DNA of 64,000 nt from Cristatella mucedo (taxonomy: Eukaryota > Bryozoa > Phylactolaemata > Cristatellidae). The position numbers and the translations under genes were made by a program. This document shows positions 11,628 to 26,559 of this stretch, in pieces. Positions within the stretch are counted from its first letter, which is position 1. Every line of letters starts with the position of its first letter. The stretch is from positions 605,001-669,000 of the forward strand of contig WPIO01000035.1 of the NCBI GenBank assembly GCA_009760855.2. The letters run 5' to 3'. The notes below the pieces were generated by a model. It was not told where the DNA came from and did no database searches. It saw nothing but the letters and a program-made list of their open reading frames with translations.

Positions 11628-12802
11628 GTATTTTTTTCTGGCCAATGAGGTGAGCGAAACGACTTAGCCTTGCATGTTATTAATGTGTACGGAATAATCA
11701 TACCGATGAAGTATCAGGTTGGCAGTGATAGTATAGTCTACCCCAAAAAAGGGGGACCGGCCACAATGCAGCATACCTTGCCATGGTAACAGGTGGGTGG
11801 CCGCCCACTGCCTGTGCACTGCTATGGGAGCTGGCCTGATCCTATGACTCGGTTACCTCAATCTGGCCAGCAGCCAGCCAACCAGGCTGCACGGTGATGC
11901 CGGTGGTTCTACGCCTCCCTCCCCATGCAGGGCACTTTGGTCAAAGTAGCCAGCTCCTTGCCCATTGCCTTGTGGTAGAGCCGGCTGCTAGCTCTCACCC
12001 CCATCGACGGCCAGCATCGGCAGTGAAATGCACTGCATCGCAGGCTTGGACTGGAGGGAAGAAGCACGGCTAGACAGGAGGAGATCGGATGTTTAGGAGA
12101 CAGCGCTTCAGCATCAGTCGGCCGGGCAGTGTGCTCGTGCTGATAGGCCGTGCCCCGAGGCCACCTGGTCGTGCACGGCTGTCCGAACAAGCAGTGGTGT
12201 GGCGGTGCCCCCCCCCCCCAACAAGGCAAGGCCGGAGCATCGGTGAGGTAAAGCCAGACGTCACATCGCTCTTCCATGCTCTGACGGCCGTGCGCCAATG
12301 CTGTCTGCCTGTAGCCCCGTGTGTAGCTCTGGCACTCGTACGCCAATCCTCTAACCAAGCATTTTGTCTCTTTACCCTCCTAGCCACTACAAGCTCCGTG
12401 TGCCACTGTAACTTTGGTTTTCTTGCAATTCATGTGCTAGATGTGGCAGCTCTTGAATTGGATTTGGGGCACCTACCGTAGAGGTCCTCTCCTGTGCATT
12501 GCTGGCACTTTGCATCTGCTCACGGCGCTTTGTGCTTACCCTGGCTTGCACATTGTTGCCAAGCCATTGGCGATGTGATTTCGACGTGTTTCTCGTCTCC
12601 GAAAGGTTCCAACATGCTTTGTTTTTACTCATGTGACTTTGCTGGCATGTGTAGTTTCATTAATCGACATCTTCAACCCTTGTTTCGAATATGCTGAAGA
12701 CGGACATTAAATCTGATCCGTCTTTTCTTGGATTTTTAGAGCAACTATTGGATTTGCAAACTATTGTTTCGCAGACTTTGTTAATGTATGTGTATGTGAC
12801 TC

Positions 12803-12814
12803 TGTCTGTCTGCC

Positions 12815-12866
<52 letters not shown>

Positions 12867-12867
12867 C
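12803..12867. repeat. (TCTG)n microsatellite
   Basis: About 15 tandem TCTG units. Confidence 0.97.
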
Positions 12868-13849
12868 ATCTCTGTCTCTTGTACCTCTGTGGTAGACCAA
12901 TTATTAGTCGGGTGTGGATTTGAGGCATGGCTTAGAAATTCTCGTCAGAATAAGTGGCAGGCAGGACCAGGCCAGCATTAGCAAGTTGCAAAAACTGGTG
13001 CCCTGATCGGGTTTTTTGTCCGGAGAGGATCTGAGGGCACCAGTGGTGGGGGTGGCTGAAACTAGCGCAGCAGTTCTGTTAGCTTCGAATGAGCCTAGTT
13101 TTCTTCCCTGTAAGTCGATCCGGCCCCAGCTAGTGGCAGTTTAGATTGCCACTCTCGTGTTACCAGGCTAGTATCCACAGTCGTTTTTGGCATCCACAAT
13201 CTTGCACCTCCACCCTACCTCCATTAGCCGTGCCATCCTGAATGCGGTAGGCAGCTTGAGCTATGCCATCTAATGGCATTGGATAATGCTTTAGCTATGC
13301 CACGTAAGGTGGCATTGGGTAATTGCACGCTTAAATTGAGGACAGTCGCCTTCCTAGCCAGTATCCTTGGGGCAGTGGATTGCTATAGCTGGCTTAGTGT
13401 TCGGGATGAGGCAACTAGTGTGACCGAGCGTTGCCCACCAGAGATTTCTTGATATTACCTTGTGCCAGGCGACCAAAGTTTGCTTGAAAGATGAGGTGGC
13501 CGGTGACCTCTGTTCTGCCTGATACTTGCCGCACTGCCTGATGACAAGCGTTTGGCGCTCATGGACTTTTGCTCTCGTTTTCGTAAGCACCAGTGTGTGG
13601 GCAGCTGGTGCCTCGTGCCAGATACCTTGCCGATCTTGTTGCTGTTTGGTGCTCTGACTGTGGAGTCTGTAGCACATGCCTATGGCAGCAGTGAGCTGCA
13701 AGCTGCCGATAGGTGGAATCAGCTACTGCGAATAGCTAGTAGGCCGCACTGTGCAGCAAGCTAGCACCTTAGTTACTGCTCTCCATTTCTCGCGGCATCT
13801 ATTTGTCGTTGCCCTCGAAAATGATAGGAACCTTGTGACTGCAATTAGC

Positions 13850-14180
13850 ACCAGTAAACGTGAGTATCTTAGCAGCTCCTTTGTTCTGTCCAGATTGGAC
13901 TATTGTATTTCAGTTTTGGCTGGGCCACCTAATCACATGCAGCCATTCAGCCTCTACAGCAGTTGATGAAAAGACTGCAAGGCTTGTCAACAAAGCCAAG
14001 AAATCCAGCCATTTGTCTACTTTGTAGAAGGAGCTGCAGGCTCCCAGGCGATCTGCAAATACAGATCAAAATCTGTGTATGATGTCACAAGACCACTCGT
14101 GGCTTGCCTCATAAGTACCAAGTTCAATTGCTGCACAAGTTTTACCACTCACCATGTTTGCAGTCTGGTCATTAATTACC
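13850..14180 (+). mobile_element. LINE fragment (same family as 24,200)
   Basis: The + strand encodes LSSSFVLSRLDYCISVLAGP, matching 'LTSSLVLSWLDYCNSLLAGL' at 24,540-24,600. This is the segment near the C-terminus of CR1/L2-like proteins. Short and decayed. Confidence 0.6.
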
Positions 14181-14578
14181 GTGGTTTAGTTGGCAGGTGG
14201 CTTGTTGAATGTGCAGACTAGAATGGAGTTTTCTAATCAAATAGAAGTAGCCGAGTGCACACGACTTTGCCTAATATATAATGATCAGAATTTTAGAGTA
14301 CAAAAAGTATTTGTTTGTGTAGCATTGCTAAATCACGGAGCAGTCAAGATGTTGCAAAAATCACAAGTGAAATGCTGAGCATTTGGCTCCATAATGCCCT
14401 CAAGACATCTCAGCCTGGTCTGCCTGCCTGGTATGGGCCAGCTGACATTGGTTTGATGGACAGCTAAAGTGAAGATTAGCAGCAGGTAGACTCGATATGT
14501 TGAGTAAACCTAGGCAGAGGCAGGTTGACCACCTGGTGTGGCAGAGTTGCCATTGTGCCATATATATATGTATAATCT

Positions 14579-14650
14579 GTTAAGGCTCTTCTGCTGCTTA
14601 TATATATGTATATACACACACATATATATCAGCAGCAGAAGAGCCTTAAC
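14579..14650. repeat. Perfect 20-bp foldback in SINE body
   Basis: The arm gttaaggctcttctgctgct (14,579-14,598) is exactly complementary to 14,631-14,650. A 32-nt TA/CA-rich loop separates the arms. The sequence is the 3' body of the family A SINE. Confidence 0.95.
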
Positions 14651-14752
14651 GGCTTTCACCACCACTTTTAGTTGGCAATGAAAGGTTGCCCACACGACCT
14701 CAGTCCTGAAGAGCTAGCACCTGACCTCCTGGGCCATCATGGCTCCCACGCT
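14631..14752 (-). mobile_element. tRNA-derived SINE, family A
   Basis: The minus strand carries the tRNA-like head (GAGCCATGATGGCCCAGGAGG) and the shared body ending in TTAAGGCTCTTCTGCTGCT. The B box is damaged. Confidence 0.75.
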
Positions 14753-16607
14753 ACCTGGTAAAGGCTAAGCAGCTAAGCCACATCAGCTCCAAGCTATTGT
14801 AAGAGCAAGATTTCCAAACTGGATGATGCATTGGGCTCCAGTGGGATTGCACAGTGCAGTACCATACACTGCTGCCGTCTTGTTTCAGTGTGTGTGCACC
14901 AAGCATAACTTATAGTACTGTCCTAGGTTGGTTTCCACCATGTCGTCACTGCATCGCCAGGCATATAATTGAAAGAAAGCACCGGAATTCAGATGAGTCT
15001 TCCTGCCACCTGCAAAATGCCAATTTGGGATCTATATGGCCGTGTATTCGAATCAGTTTCCACGTTTTGTGACTCGTGCCTTAGTTGAGCAATCTTATTC
15101 CTACGAACTGTTGGATAGTTGTTTAGCTGGAGAGCTGAGGCCTTATGGACGTTTGTGCTGCAGTCACGATTGCCTCACCACTTTGCAGAGCGTAGTGGTC
15201 AGATCTGCTGGGTCATCGGTGATCTGCACATCGTGAGCTTTTCTGCAAAACGTCCCCGTACTCATGGAAATACTACACTCTGACAGTGCTGTATATCAAC
15301 TGTGCGGTTAGAGATCTAGTCAGTCAGATCATCCATTATTAGAAATCTTGTCAGTGAACGTAGTTTGAATAGAGGAAGCATGGCATTGCGTAAACTTGTC
15401 TGAGAAGCTCTGTCGGTGGGGTCGTGGTAATGAACAATGGTAGACTTCAATGCAGCTCTGTGTTCGGGCAGCCAGTGTGCTGTCACAGCCTAAAACATTT
15501 TGTTTTTTGTATGTGCGGTCTTATGACTGCACCTAGTATTTTTTAAGGCTCTACCTATAAATAAGCCGATACCTGTTACGGTCGAGTTCACAGAAGCAGA
15601 CTGCATGCTCTTTCAGCTGCTTAGTAAGTTGTTGCAGACCGTTGCTCGTTGAGAAGGTCTACTAGTTCAAGACGGCAGCACAATCTTCCGGACATGTTTA
15701 CTATCAGGCTTTACCAAAGAGATCCAGCAAAGTCACGTGTCAGTAAAAAAGTACCCCTTCAACTATAGCCCTGCTTTTGCTTAGGTGGAGCTTATCTGGA
15801 TTGTTGGTTAAAAAGTCCGGTTGAGCCATCTGCGGCTAGGAAGCTGGGGTGGTTGAGATTGGATGGCTGTACTTTTATGCAGACTCTGTTCTGGTCAGGT
15901 GGATCACCGCTCAGCTCACAAAATGTAGACATGGCACCATGCCGAGGTGCCGTAGAACGTTGGAGCATCAGTAGGGATCAGCATCAGCATGGGAGCAAGC
16001 TGTTTACCTCAGACGACGCCCGTCAGTGTCTGTGCTACTTGAGCGTAAATGAGGAGTATAGCTTTTTGAGTGAATTCACAGTTGCTGCTTAACTATGTCA
16101 ATGACTGGAGATATGAGACACTGACTGCTTTGCATGCACGATATTTGGTGTGGCTTCCACTTAGGGTAGCCATGCAACTTCTGACTTACAGGACAGCCGC
16201 TGGTGGCTGGGCTGTTGTGCCGAGTGTTAAGTATACAAAGAGAGGTTAATTTGACTGCCGTTAGTTCCTGTATCGACTGCTGGAGGTTTGCTTATTGGGG
16301 CAGAATGGTGCATTTGCTGATTGATTAGCTTGGCAGGCTTCTGCGGCTATCCACCCAACTGATCATCAGGTCAAGTTGCTCCGAAATTTGTGCTCCTCGA
16401 TATCAGCTTGTATTCAGACAGGCAGTGGCCTGCCTTGATAGCCGTTCATTGGAAGTTGATGGAACAGGCGCTTGGCATCCTGACTTGTGAACGTTCTGCA
16501 TTGCCTTGGCTGCATGACCTTGCTGAGTTAACCGCACCTGCTCTCGCTTCCATCTGCTTAATATTTTCACGACTCATCCTTATCTATAAATACAAAGGGG
16601 AATTAGG
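14753..16607 (+). other. Intron sequence, no feature recognised
   Basis: No gene or clear transposon was seen. Confidence 0.5.
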
Positions 16608-16845
16608 GTATTGAGGTGCTTCTTTTTCACCACCCGGGTAGTGGGTTTGAGTCCTGCTTTGGAAAAATGATCCTTTATTGCCCAGTGCAAGCGTTGTTGG
16701 TAGCCGTTAAGGCTTGTGTGCCGCTACATAGATGAGGCTGTTCGATCAGCTAACCTTTTTACGAGTCCTGCAGTGGGCGATCCTGGATTGCCTATAGCTG
16801 CCACGCTATATGTAAATAGGCTCATGCAAATGAGGCTGTTAAAGC
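16608..16845 (+). mobile_element. Two tandem partial SINE copies, family A
   Basis: The first copy has GGGTTTGAGTCCTGC (B box), GATCCTTTATTG, TAGCCGTTAAGGC and GAGGCTGTTCGATCAGCTAA. A second copy starts directly at about 16,756 with GAGTCCTGCAGTGGGCGATC and ends in GAGGCTGTTAAAGCAGCC. Confidence 0.7.
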
Positions 16846-17629
16846 AGCCGACCTTCACCGTTACCTTAGCTGCTAAGCCATGTAATATTCTAGATTTCAG
16901 TGAGTCGAGAGGGCTTCTGGGTCAGGCTGGGGTGGCTAATGTGGCTGGCCATTCATCATCTTTGCAGTGATGAGCGTCGGCGACAGCTTCTGGGCAAGCA
17001 GATTGGCTGCAACCGAAATTCAATCTCCCACCAAGAGCACGCACGGAGTTATGCTGCGCAGTAAGTTGTGCCTGGTGCATCTGTATTGCGCTGAATGAAG
17101 CTTGCACATTTTTGCGCTGCTACCGCGATCTCACCGGCGTAGCCCTGCTTTCTGCTATAAACAGCACTGGCAAGAAAGCTATGCCTTGCCACCGTGCTTC
17201 TACCCAGGCGTGTGATCTAGCAATGCACGAGACCTGAACTGTGGCTCAGTCTTGGATTTTTATCCTACGGGAGTCATGTGTGCTATTTCGGACGCTCGCT
17301 TTTCTTTTGGTACATGCAAGCACTCCTTATATGTGTTACGTCTAGCATCCGCTGGACTGTTTGTAGTTGACTGTGGGGGCCACCTTACCATCTGTCGTGT
17401 GTGACTGCAAAATAGCAACTGATTTCAGTGTCACACTGGCTCCAGGAGGATGCTGCCACTGACCACAATGGCCTGAGGTGCATGGCTTTAGTCATGCGAA
17501 CAACGATTGCTAGGATTGCTCTGATTGCTCTACCTGATGATTAGCCTGGTTTCGAGGCTGCCACTGGTATTCCATGAACTATATATAGCACTGAGGCTGC
17601 TTTTCTTTCAAACATTTGGTAAAAAGGAG
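16846..17629 (+). other. Intron sequence, no feature recognised
   Basis: No gene or clear transposon was seen. Confidence 0.5.
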
Positions 17630-17914
17630 AACTAGGACATTTAAAAGAAACTAAAAACGCACCTATTTATCACAGCGTTTGGGTCCCTGTGATTCGACTT
17701 TTATATGCTTATGTATGCTGACACTGTGCATGCTGCCGCTAACCACACTTGCATGCTGACCCTGTGCATGCCACCCCTAACCATGTCATTCTTGCTGTTT
17801 ATCGAGCATGCTACCACTAACCACTCGATTGGGTTTCTTTTGCAGCAAATGTAAAGCGCCTAGAAAGAGATTGAGTTCTCTGCGGGTGCTCTATCAAGTG
17901 TGTTGTTATTATTA
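17630..17914 (+). mobile_element. LINE 3' end with ATT tail
   Basis: It matches the 3' region at 41,730-41,995, including GCAAATGTAAAGCGCCTAG and AAAGAGATTGAGTTCTCT, and ends in TTATTATTATT. The coding part is missing. Confidence 0.8.
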
Positions 17915-17998
17915 TTTGCTCCAAGATTCGAACCTGCATCTGCAGATACTTGGCCTTTTTTGCATGTCATAGCAACTGTGCTAGATGAAGCAGACCGA
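17915..17998 (-). mobile_element. tRNA-like SINE fragment abutting a LINE tail
   Basis: The minus strand has TAGCACAGTTGCTATGAC (A-box-like) and GGTTCGAATC (B box) 41 nt apart, the arrangement of a tRNA-derived SINE head. No tail is recognised. Confidence 0.45.
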
Positions 17999-18659
17999 CT
18001 GGCATTCATTTGCCCTGTTGCAAGCTATGTCTGCAAAATGACCTGCTCGGTGGTGTAGCCCTCGGCTCCCCTTCACAACCAGACAGGCAAATTAGTAGTC
18101 CCATCGATTTTCATTGGGTGCCCAAATTCTTCAATACATATATAACGTACCCCTGATCGACCCAGTGCTCTGTATTGCCCGAAGCTCGACTGCTGGAAAC
18201 TGCTCGATTGGTTTGCTTTATCAAAGATATTTTAATATCTGAATACCCATTTAGATGTGCCTTCAGACACCTCATCAAGACGGTTATTTTCCGAATGCAA
18301 ACATATCGTGTTTTGTTTTTCAGTTTAATAACTTCTTTGACTAAATCGACTTACTTCAATTATCAAGACCTTGATGATAGAAGTTATTCATCATCTAGCC
18401 AATGTCGTATGTGGTCTCTTTAGTTCGTGCCATGACCGTTTGAAATTATGCCTGTAATTGTAGATTCATGCATTTCATGAATTGCTGTATGTAGTTAGGA
18501 TATATTGAGCATTCACAAGAGATTATGCTGCCGGACTCGTGTAAAAAAAAAAGCAGCAACCTCTAAAGTTTGCATGCCGGATAGCAAGATTGTGATTGTG
18601 CACAGTGTATCGCCGCGTATCTCTGATTCCCTTCTACCGTTCTTATAAAAAAAAACACT

Positions 18660-19790
18660 GGGACAAGTCGTGGCAGATCAGCTGAACTCATTTATTGAAA
18701 CTTCAAACCTTGCAAGTAAGTAAGTCCGGTTTTAGAGCTTATCAGTCCACAGGGTCAGCATTGCGTCGGGTTTACAACGACGTACTTAAGAATGCAGACT
18801 TAGGTAGAGTATCTATACTTGTTTTGCTCAATCTTTCGGCAGCTTTTGATACTATCGATCACCAAGTCCTTCTTGAGCGCCTCTCATCTGGTGATGCTCA
18901 GGTGAGCTCCTCTCACCTGAGCATCACTGGCACTGCACTGCAATGGTTCAGGTCCTATCTCAGTGGGAGACTCCACAGAGTGTTGATGCGAATGGGCAGA
19001 GATCTTCCGCAGCGCCTCTTAAATATGGGGTAACTCAGGGCTCTGGGCTTGGTTCAGTTCTTTTGATGGTTTATACTCTCCTTCTTGCCGATGTGATTGC
19101 CTGGCACAACCTAGGCTTTCACTTCTATGCAGATGACACTCAGTTGTACCTTTGCTCTTTGATCCCTTCCAGCCCTCCAGCACGTCAAATTCTCTCAATT
19201 TCCTTGCTGCACGTATTGATGACATCTGCTCATGATAGCATCAAGCATTCTTAAATTGAATGATGATAAAAACCAACATGTAGTTGTGGGCAAACTAAGT
19301 GTGATTCGGAAATTGGAAATGTTAACGCTCATGATCAGCTCTGCCAGCAAATCTGTCCTGTTGAATCTGCTTGAAATCTAGGTGTCATGTTCCAAAGTGA
19401 CCTTTCATTAGACGACCACATCAGCTCCAAAGTCAAGTCTGCCTACTTTCAGCTACATAAAATTGCTAAAAGTTGGGCTTATTTAGGCAGGGATACCACA
19501 TCTAAATTGTGCCATGCATTTGTGACATTCCATCTTGAATTATGTAACTCACTGCTTGCTGGTCTACTGGCCTGTACATTCAGGCGCTTACAGCTGGTGC
19601 TAAATTTTGCAGCTAGGCTTGTCTGTCGTGAGGGCACAGTTGCTACGTCACAAGATGCTCTTTGCAAGAAAGATTCCGGTCGAAAGATACTGGAAAGCAA
19701 AGTTGCCTCCGACCAGCTTGGCAGTAGCCCTCAATCTAGAAATGCCCCTCATAAATCTAAGAGTCTTGAGCACCTGACTATTCGCATGTA
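18660..19790 (+). mobile_element. CR1/L2-like LINE with reverse transcriptase core (dead)
   Basis: Reverse transcriptase motifs occur in order: FRAYQSTGSALRRVYND, VLLNLSAAFDTIDHQVLLER (motif A, Asp present), ALQWFRSYLSGR, GVTQGSGLGSVL, FHFYADDTQLYLC (YADD catalytic box, 19,120-19,157), then SDLSLDDHISSKVKSAYFQL and CHAFVTFHLELCNSLLAGL. Frameshifts and stops near 19,030, 19,255 and 19,380 break the frame. An extra perfect hairpin sits in the coding region at 18,891-18,927. Confidence 0.9.
18891..18927. repeat. Perfect 16-bp hairpin inside reverse transcriptase
   Basis: Arms gtgatgctcaggtgag (18,891-18,906) and ctcacctgagcatcac (18,912-18,927) are separated by 5 nt. It adds residues between LLERLSS and ITGTALQWF, which are nearly adjacent in related elements. 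Confidence 0.95.
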
Positions 19791-19791
19791 G

Positions 19792-21119
19792 CTTTGCAAA
19801 AGCCAAGGTAACATGGGTTGAACATCCAGATGATACTATTCTGCCGGATCGGTGACCCTTAGATTTGTGCAAGGAGGATGCGATCTTATTTAAGCTCTCA
19901 TGGCATCAGCTACAGCTTGTAAACTTTGCACTTGACTCAGCCTTTATCTCAGAGTATTTTACGAACAGAATCTTTCTTGCAATAAACATCTTAAATGCTG
20001 GTAATTTTATGATGATGCATTGAGATAGAAATGTTCGAATGAGTCATGTTTTGAAGGTCAACCACTAATGAGTCATATTTGCTTGTTGCTACTGCATAGT
20101 ACGTGTTAGTGGTGCACGTTGGTTAATTCAATGTTTCCAGCCAGCTCAGAGGAAGCAAGCGATAGGTGGTAAAGTTGGTGGAACCCGTGAGTGAAGTGAA
20201 AGCAGACCAAACGGGCTTCGTAGTACTATTCAGATGTAGTCGTGGGTACCTACCAACGTCAATGTGCAGTTGAACTTGTGTGTAAGCATACCCTAAATAA
20301 GATGATTTTCTATGCTTTTAGATGGGTTATGCATACTTTGAGGAGTGATGTGACTTGCCTTGGTCTGGGGTACTCAAGTGACTGGCATAACAAACCGTGG
20401 CGCTATTGTCGACATTGCATTGTAATGATATTGTGTTATGGAACTACGGCAATGAAACTACTGAATGCTTAACTATAATTTGCATGTGACTACTGATAAG
20501 TTAGTTTCAGCCAGGTTGCAATATTCCCCCTCCAGCTCTGCCACGGTAAGAACAACATGACCAAGCTAGGGAAAACCCAGTAATAGTAATAACTAAAAAC
20601 TCTAGGTCACCCCACATTGTCAGCAGTTTTCATGTCATGGTGGAGGTAAGTATCACACTAAAAGCTGCATATCTAAAGTTGGTTTTAAAAAACCGCCTGA
20701 ATTGAGATGTGTGGAGGTCCTATGAGTCCAGATAATATGTGTCGATGCTGCCCAAGATAGGCAATGTTTTGTTAGGGTCACCGTTGCATGTATGGCACAA
20801 CAGCGCTGACAGTGCCAGGCTTGGGATGTTTAAGTATTCAGCACCTGAGTAGGCTTCCAGCATCCTTCAGTTAGTGTAATTGGGGGTTTTGAACTGGCTG
20901 CATTGGAGCAGAAAAGTCTCATTTTCAAATGCATATGAATAATCATCTTGACGTTCAGCTTGATGTATTTATTAATACATAAACATCTGCCATTGTACTG
21001 AGAACAAAATATATTGAACATGCTTGTGCTTCACATTAACAGATGGCATATCGCAATCAACCCTTAATATAAGCTAGATTAGTTAGTACTTAGTCACAAT
21101 CACTTACGCCACATCTACG
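19792..21119 (+). other. Intron sequence, no feature recognised
   Basis: No gene or clear transposon was seen. Confidence 0.5.
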
Positions 21120-21390
21120 ACTTTTAAAAAGTTTCCTTTTCGGTGTAGCTTTGCTGATGTAGCTTTGTTCCTTGTAAATTCCATCACCTGGTCTAAACTT
21201 CACGTTTCTGAGTGAATTTTACAAATCTAGTTCAGCTCGGCTTGTACATCATGGAGCTAGATTATTTCTGATTTCGGCCGAATAGTTTTTGCCATACATG
21301 CCCACGATTGCATAAAACAAAGCTCCAAGGCGTTTGATGACATGTAGCAAAACATATCAAACCGAAATCAGAAATAATCTAGCATGTCAA
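21120..21390. mobile_element. Rearranged copy of an unclassified interspersed repeat
   Basis: 21,125-21,280 resembles 30,340-30,480 in the same orientation (TGTAGCTTTG, AAATTCCATmAC, TTTAGCTCkGCTTGT). 21,300-21,350 resembles 30,505-30,560 in inverted orientation. A 21-bp inverted repeat joins the parts. Confidence 0.55.
21257..21382. repeat. Perfect 21-bp inverted repeat
   Basis: The arm ctagattatttctgatttcg plus g (21,257-21,277) is exactly complementary to 21,362-21,382, 84 nt apart. Confidence 0.95.
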
Positions 21391-24199
<2,809 letters not shown>

Positions 24200-25200
24200 A
24201 TTCAAACCGTCTGAATCTGCTGCAGCAACTGTGAAACTGAATGCTTGCCCTGCCGACATTCGATCCTGGATGTCGGAAATCTTCTTGAAATTAAATGACG
24301 ATACAACCAAAGGGCTGCTCATAGGACACCCTAAGCATGTGGCTGGATTAAAAGGCTTTGCTCTTCTAACAGGTGATGCTATTATGCGACCATCGCCACG
24401 TGCTCGAAATTTAGGTATCGTTTTCGACAGCTGCCTCAATGTTAAAAGCTTCATTCAGAAGACTGCTTCTACAGCTAGCCATCACGTCCGATCCCTATCA
24501 AAGATTAGGAGTTGTCTTCCACACTGGCTTGTAAAAAATTTAACTAGCTCCTTAGTTCTGTCTTGGCTTGATTATTGTAATTCCCTTTTGGCTGGGCTAC
24601 CAAAGAAAGCAACTAGGCACTGCAGCTGACTGAATATGGCTGCAATGCTAGTCTTCAAGTCCCAGAGGTTTGAGCACGTGTCTCCTTTACTAAAACAGCT
24701 AGGATGGATGTTGGTTGAGCAATGGAGCAAAGTGCTTACATTGACCCACAAGGCCCGCCACGGCTTGGCTCCTAAGTACCTAGCTGAACTGATGCATCAG
24801 TTTCAGCCTGTTCAGCCCTCAGGTCCTGTATGGGTAATCGAATAGCTGTTCCATTCCTCTGCTTAAAGACCGTTGGTGACAGAAGCTTTAGGTCTGCATG
24901 TCCTAGACTGTGGAACTTGCTTCCACAATTCTTATGCAACGACAACTACTCCTCTGCTGCCGACTATGGCTCATCCTTTTCAGCAGTCCTGAGCTGCTAC
25001 TTCCATACTGCTCACTACCTCGGCTGCTCTCATGACTCTGCTATGCTTCCCACTTTCTCTTTGTTGCGTGAGACGAAGTCTGTTGGCTACCGAATGCGTA
25101 CCGAAAGCCGCTTAGGCTGCGAGTGCGCTACACAAAACTCTCCCGCATAACATCCACATGGTCTTTATGACTTTTTGAAGCCACAGAAGGAGATACATTC
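24200..25200 (+). mobile_element. LINE 3' half, second family
   Basis: The + strand encodes DIRSWMSEIFLKLNDDTTKG, RNLGIVFDSCLN, SKIRSCLPHWLVKNL, LDYCNSLLAGLPKKATR, then, after stops, VLTLTHKARHGLAPKYLAEL. This is the post-reverse-transcriptase part of CR1/L2-like LINE proteins. The 3' region (PLLSLCCVRR, then a GCGCTACACAAA-like end) matches 53,222-53,580. Several stops and frameshifts make it inactive. Confidence 0.85.
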
Positions 25201-25224
25201 CCATCGGCACACGTGGACTTATTG

Positions 25225-25442
25225 TCCATTAGCTTACAGCCGTTCCAGTGTCAGTGTCTACCGGCTGCGCAGGTCTTCTGTACGAGACTTAGTCCGAGGA
25301 GGCCAGAGACTGGAAAAGAGCGGCCGATGTAGCAGCCTCGGTCCTATTGAGGCACAGCAGAATCCTCCTCGTGCTGCAGGACTCGAACCTTCGACCTGGT
25401 CTGTGAAGTGCAAGCATCTTACCACTGGTCACGAACCAATCG
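25225..25442 (-). mobile_element. tRNA-derived SINE, family B
   Basis: The minus strand starts CGATTGGTTCGTGACCAGTG, GTAAGATGCTTGCACTTC (A-box region) and then GGTTCGAGTCCTGCAGCACG (perfect B box). An unrelated body of about 140 bp follows. Confidence 0.65.
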
Positions 25443-26559
25443 GCTAGCAACCTAGGCGAGAATTGTGTCCAGAGTCTGGTCTGTGCTGTAGTTATATGAA
25501 GGTTAATCGACTGCCATACGCAGTGGGACGAGGCCTACCTCATATCTGAACAGAGGTGGGGGTGGTAAGCAGCTTGGCCACCGAGATGCCTGTTCAGCCT
25601 GACTTATCATTTGTTGCTTCAGTCAAGGTCAAGGTGTGGCTCTGCCCTAGAGCAATCCTGGTCGTTCACCCATTTGACTTGTTTGGCTCTATCTAGGTAT
25701 GAACGTGGGTTTTGGCGCATCTGATGTGGTAGATGGCTCTAATCCAGCCAGCAATTGATCGACAGCCTCGGTGGCTCATGAAGCTGATTAACCAGCGGCT
25801 CACGAAACTAAAAGTTAAGCCTACTGTTGGCAAGCAACTGGGGGATTTGTAGTCTTGCTGGCTCGGGGCTTCCAGAGAGGCAGCCCAACTTTTTTTTCTC
25901 AGGCCGGTCAGCCTGTGATCGGTCATTTAGTTTAACGTGCTTCTTGTTGATATATTTAGGTTATCTATTGTACCATATCTGCAGTAGGATATAAGTCATT
26001 TTAGTGTCTGTCTGCTGACCTCGGCTTATTACATGGCATCAGTTATTTACCATGTCGTGTTTGCTGCAATGCCACGCCTCACTGTGTTGTCGTTAGCTGC
26101 TCTGCCTTGCTTATGGCATTCTGGTAGCGTTTTTGATAGTTGTAGCTATAGTAGCTCGTGGCTACTAATCTAGCCGAGCTCGTGACTGTGTTTCTCCGAG
26201 TGTAAGATGTCAAAGTAAGGCCTTCTTGAAATGCCTTGGCTTCCTTTGAAACTATCGATTGAGTACTATTGCATTTTGAAGCCATTTTGCAACACATTTT
26301 GGGGTGCAAAATAGACACCTTAGTGATCACCATTCGTGCTTCATAATTTGACTCGACTGTAAAGGGTTGCATTGTGCAAATGACTTCATTATAGTGACTT
26401 TTTCCAACATCATGGCTCATGTCACTACCATAATCTAGTTGTAGACAAGTCTGCAACCTCAAAAGTCGATAAGCAGCGTATATGGAAAATGTGAGCTCCA
26501 AAATTGACCATCTGTATCTAAAATGTCGTTAGTTGGTCTGAGATGAGTGTCCGTACTAC
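25443..26559 (+). other. Intron sequence, no feature recognised
   Basis: No gene or clear transposon was seen. Confidence 0.45.

Larger units (their letters stand above)
11096..13849 (+). other. Intron sequence with two microsatellites
   Basis: It holds the AG repeat at 11,495 and the TCTG repeat at 12,803. No gene or recognisable transposon was seen. Confidence 0.5.

Noticed and set aside
25370-25442. A functional tRNA gene on the minus strand
   Set aside because: The A and B boxes are present, but the acceptor and anticodon arms do not pair and a SINE body follows.
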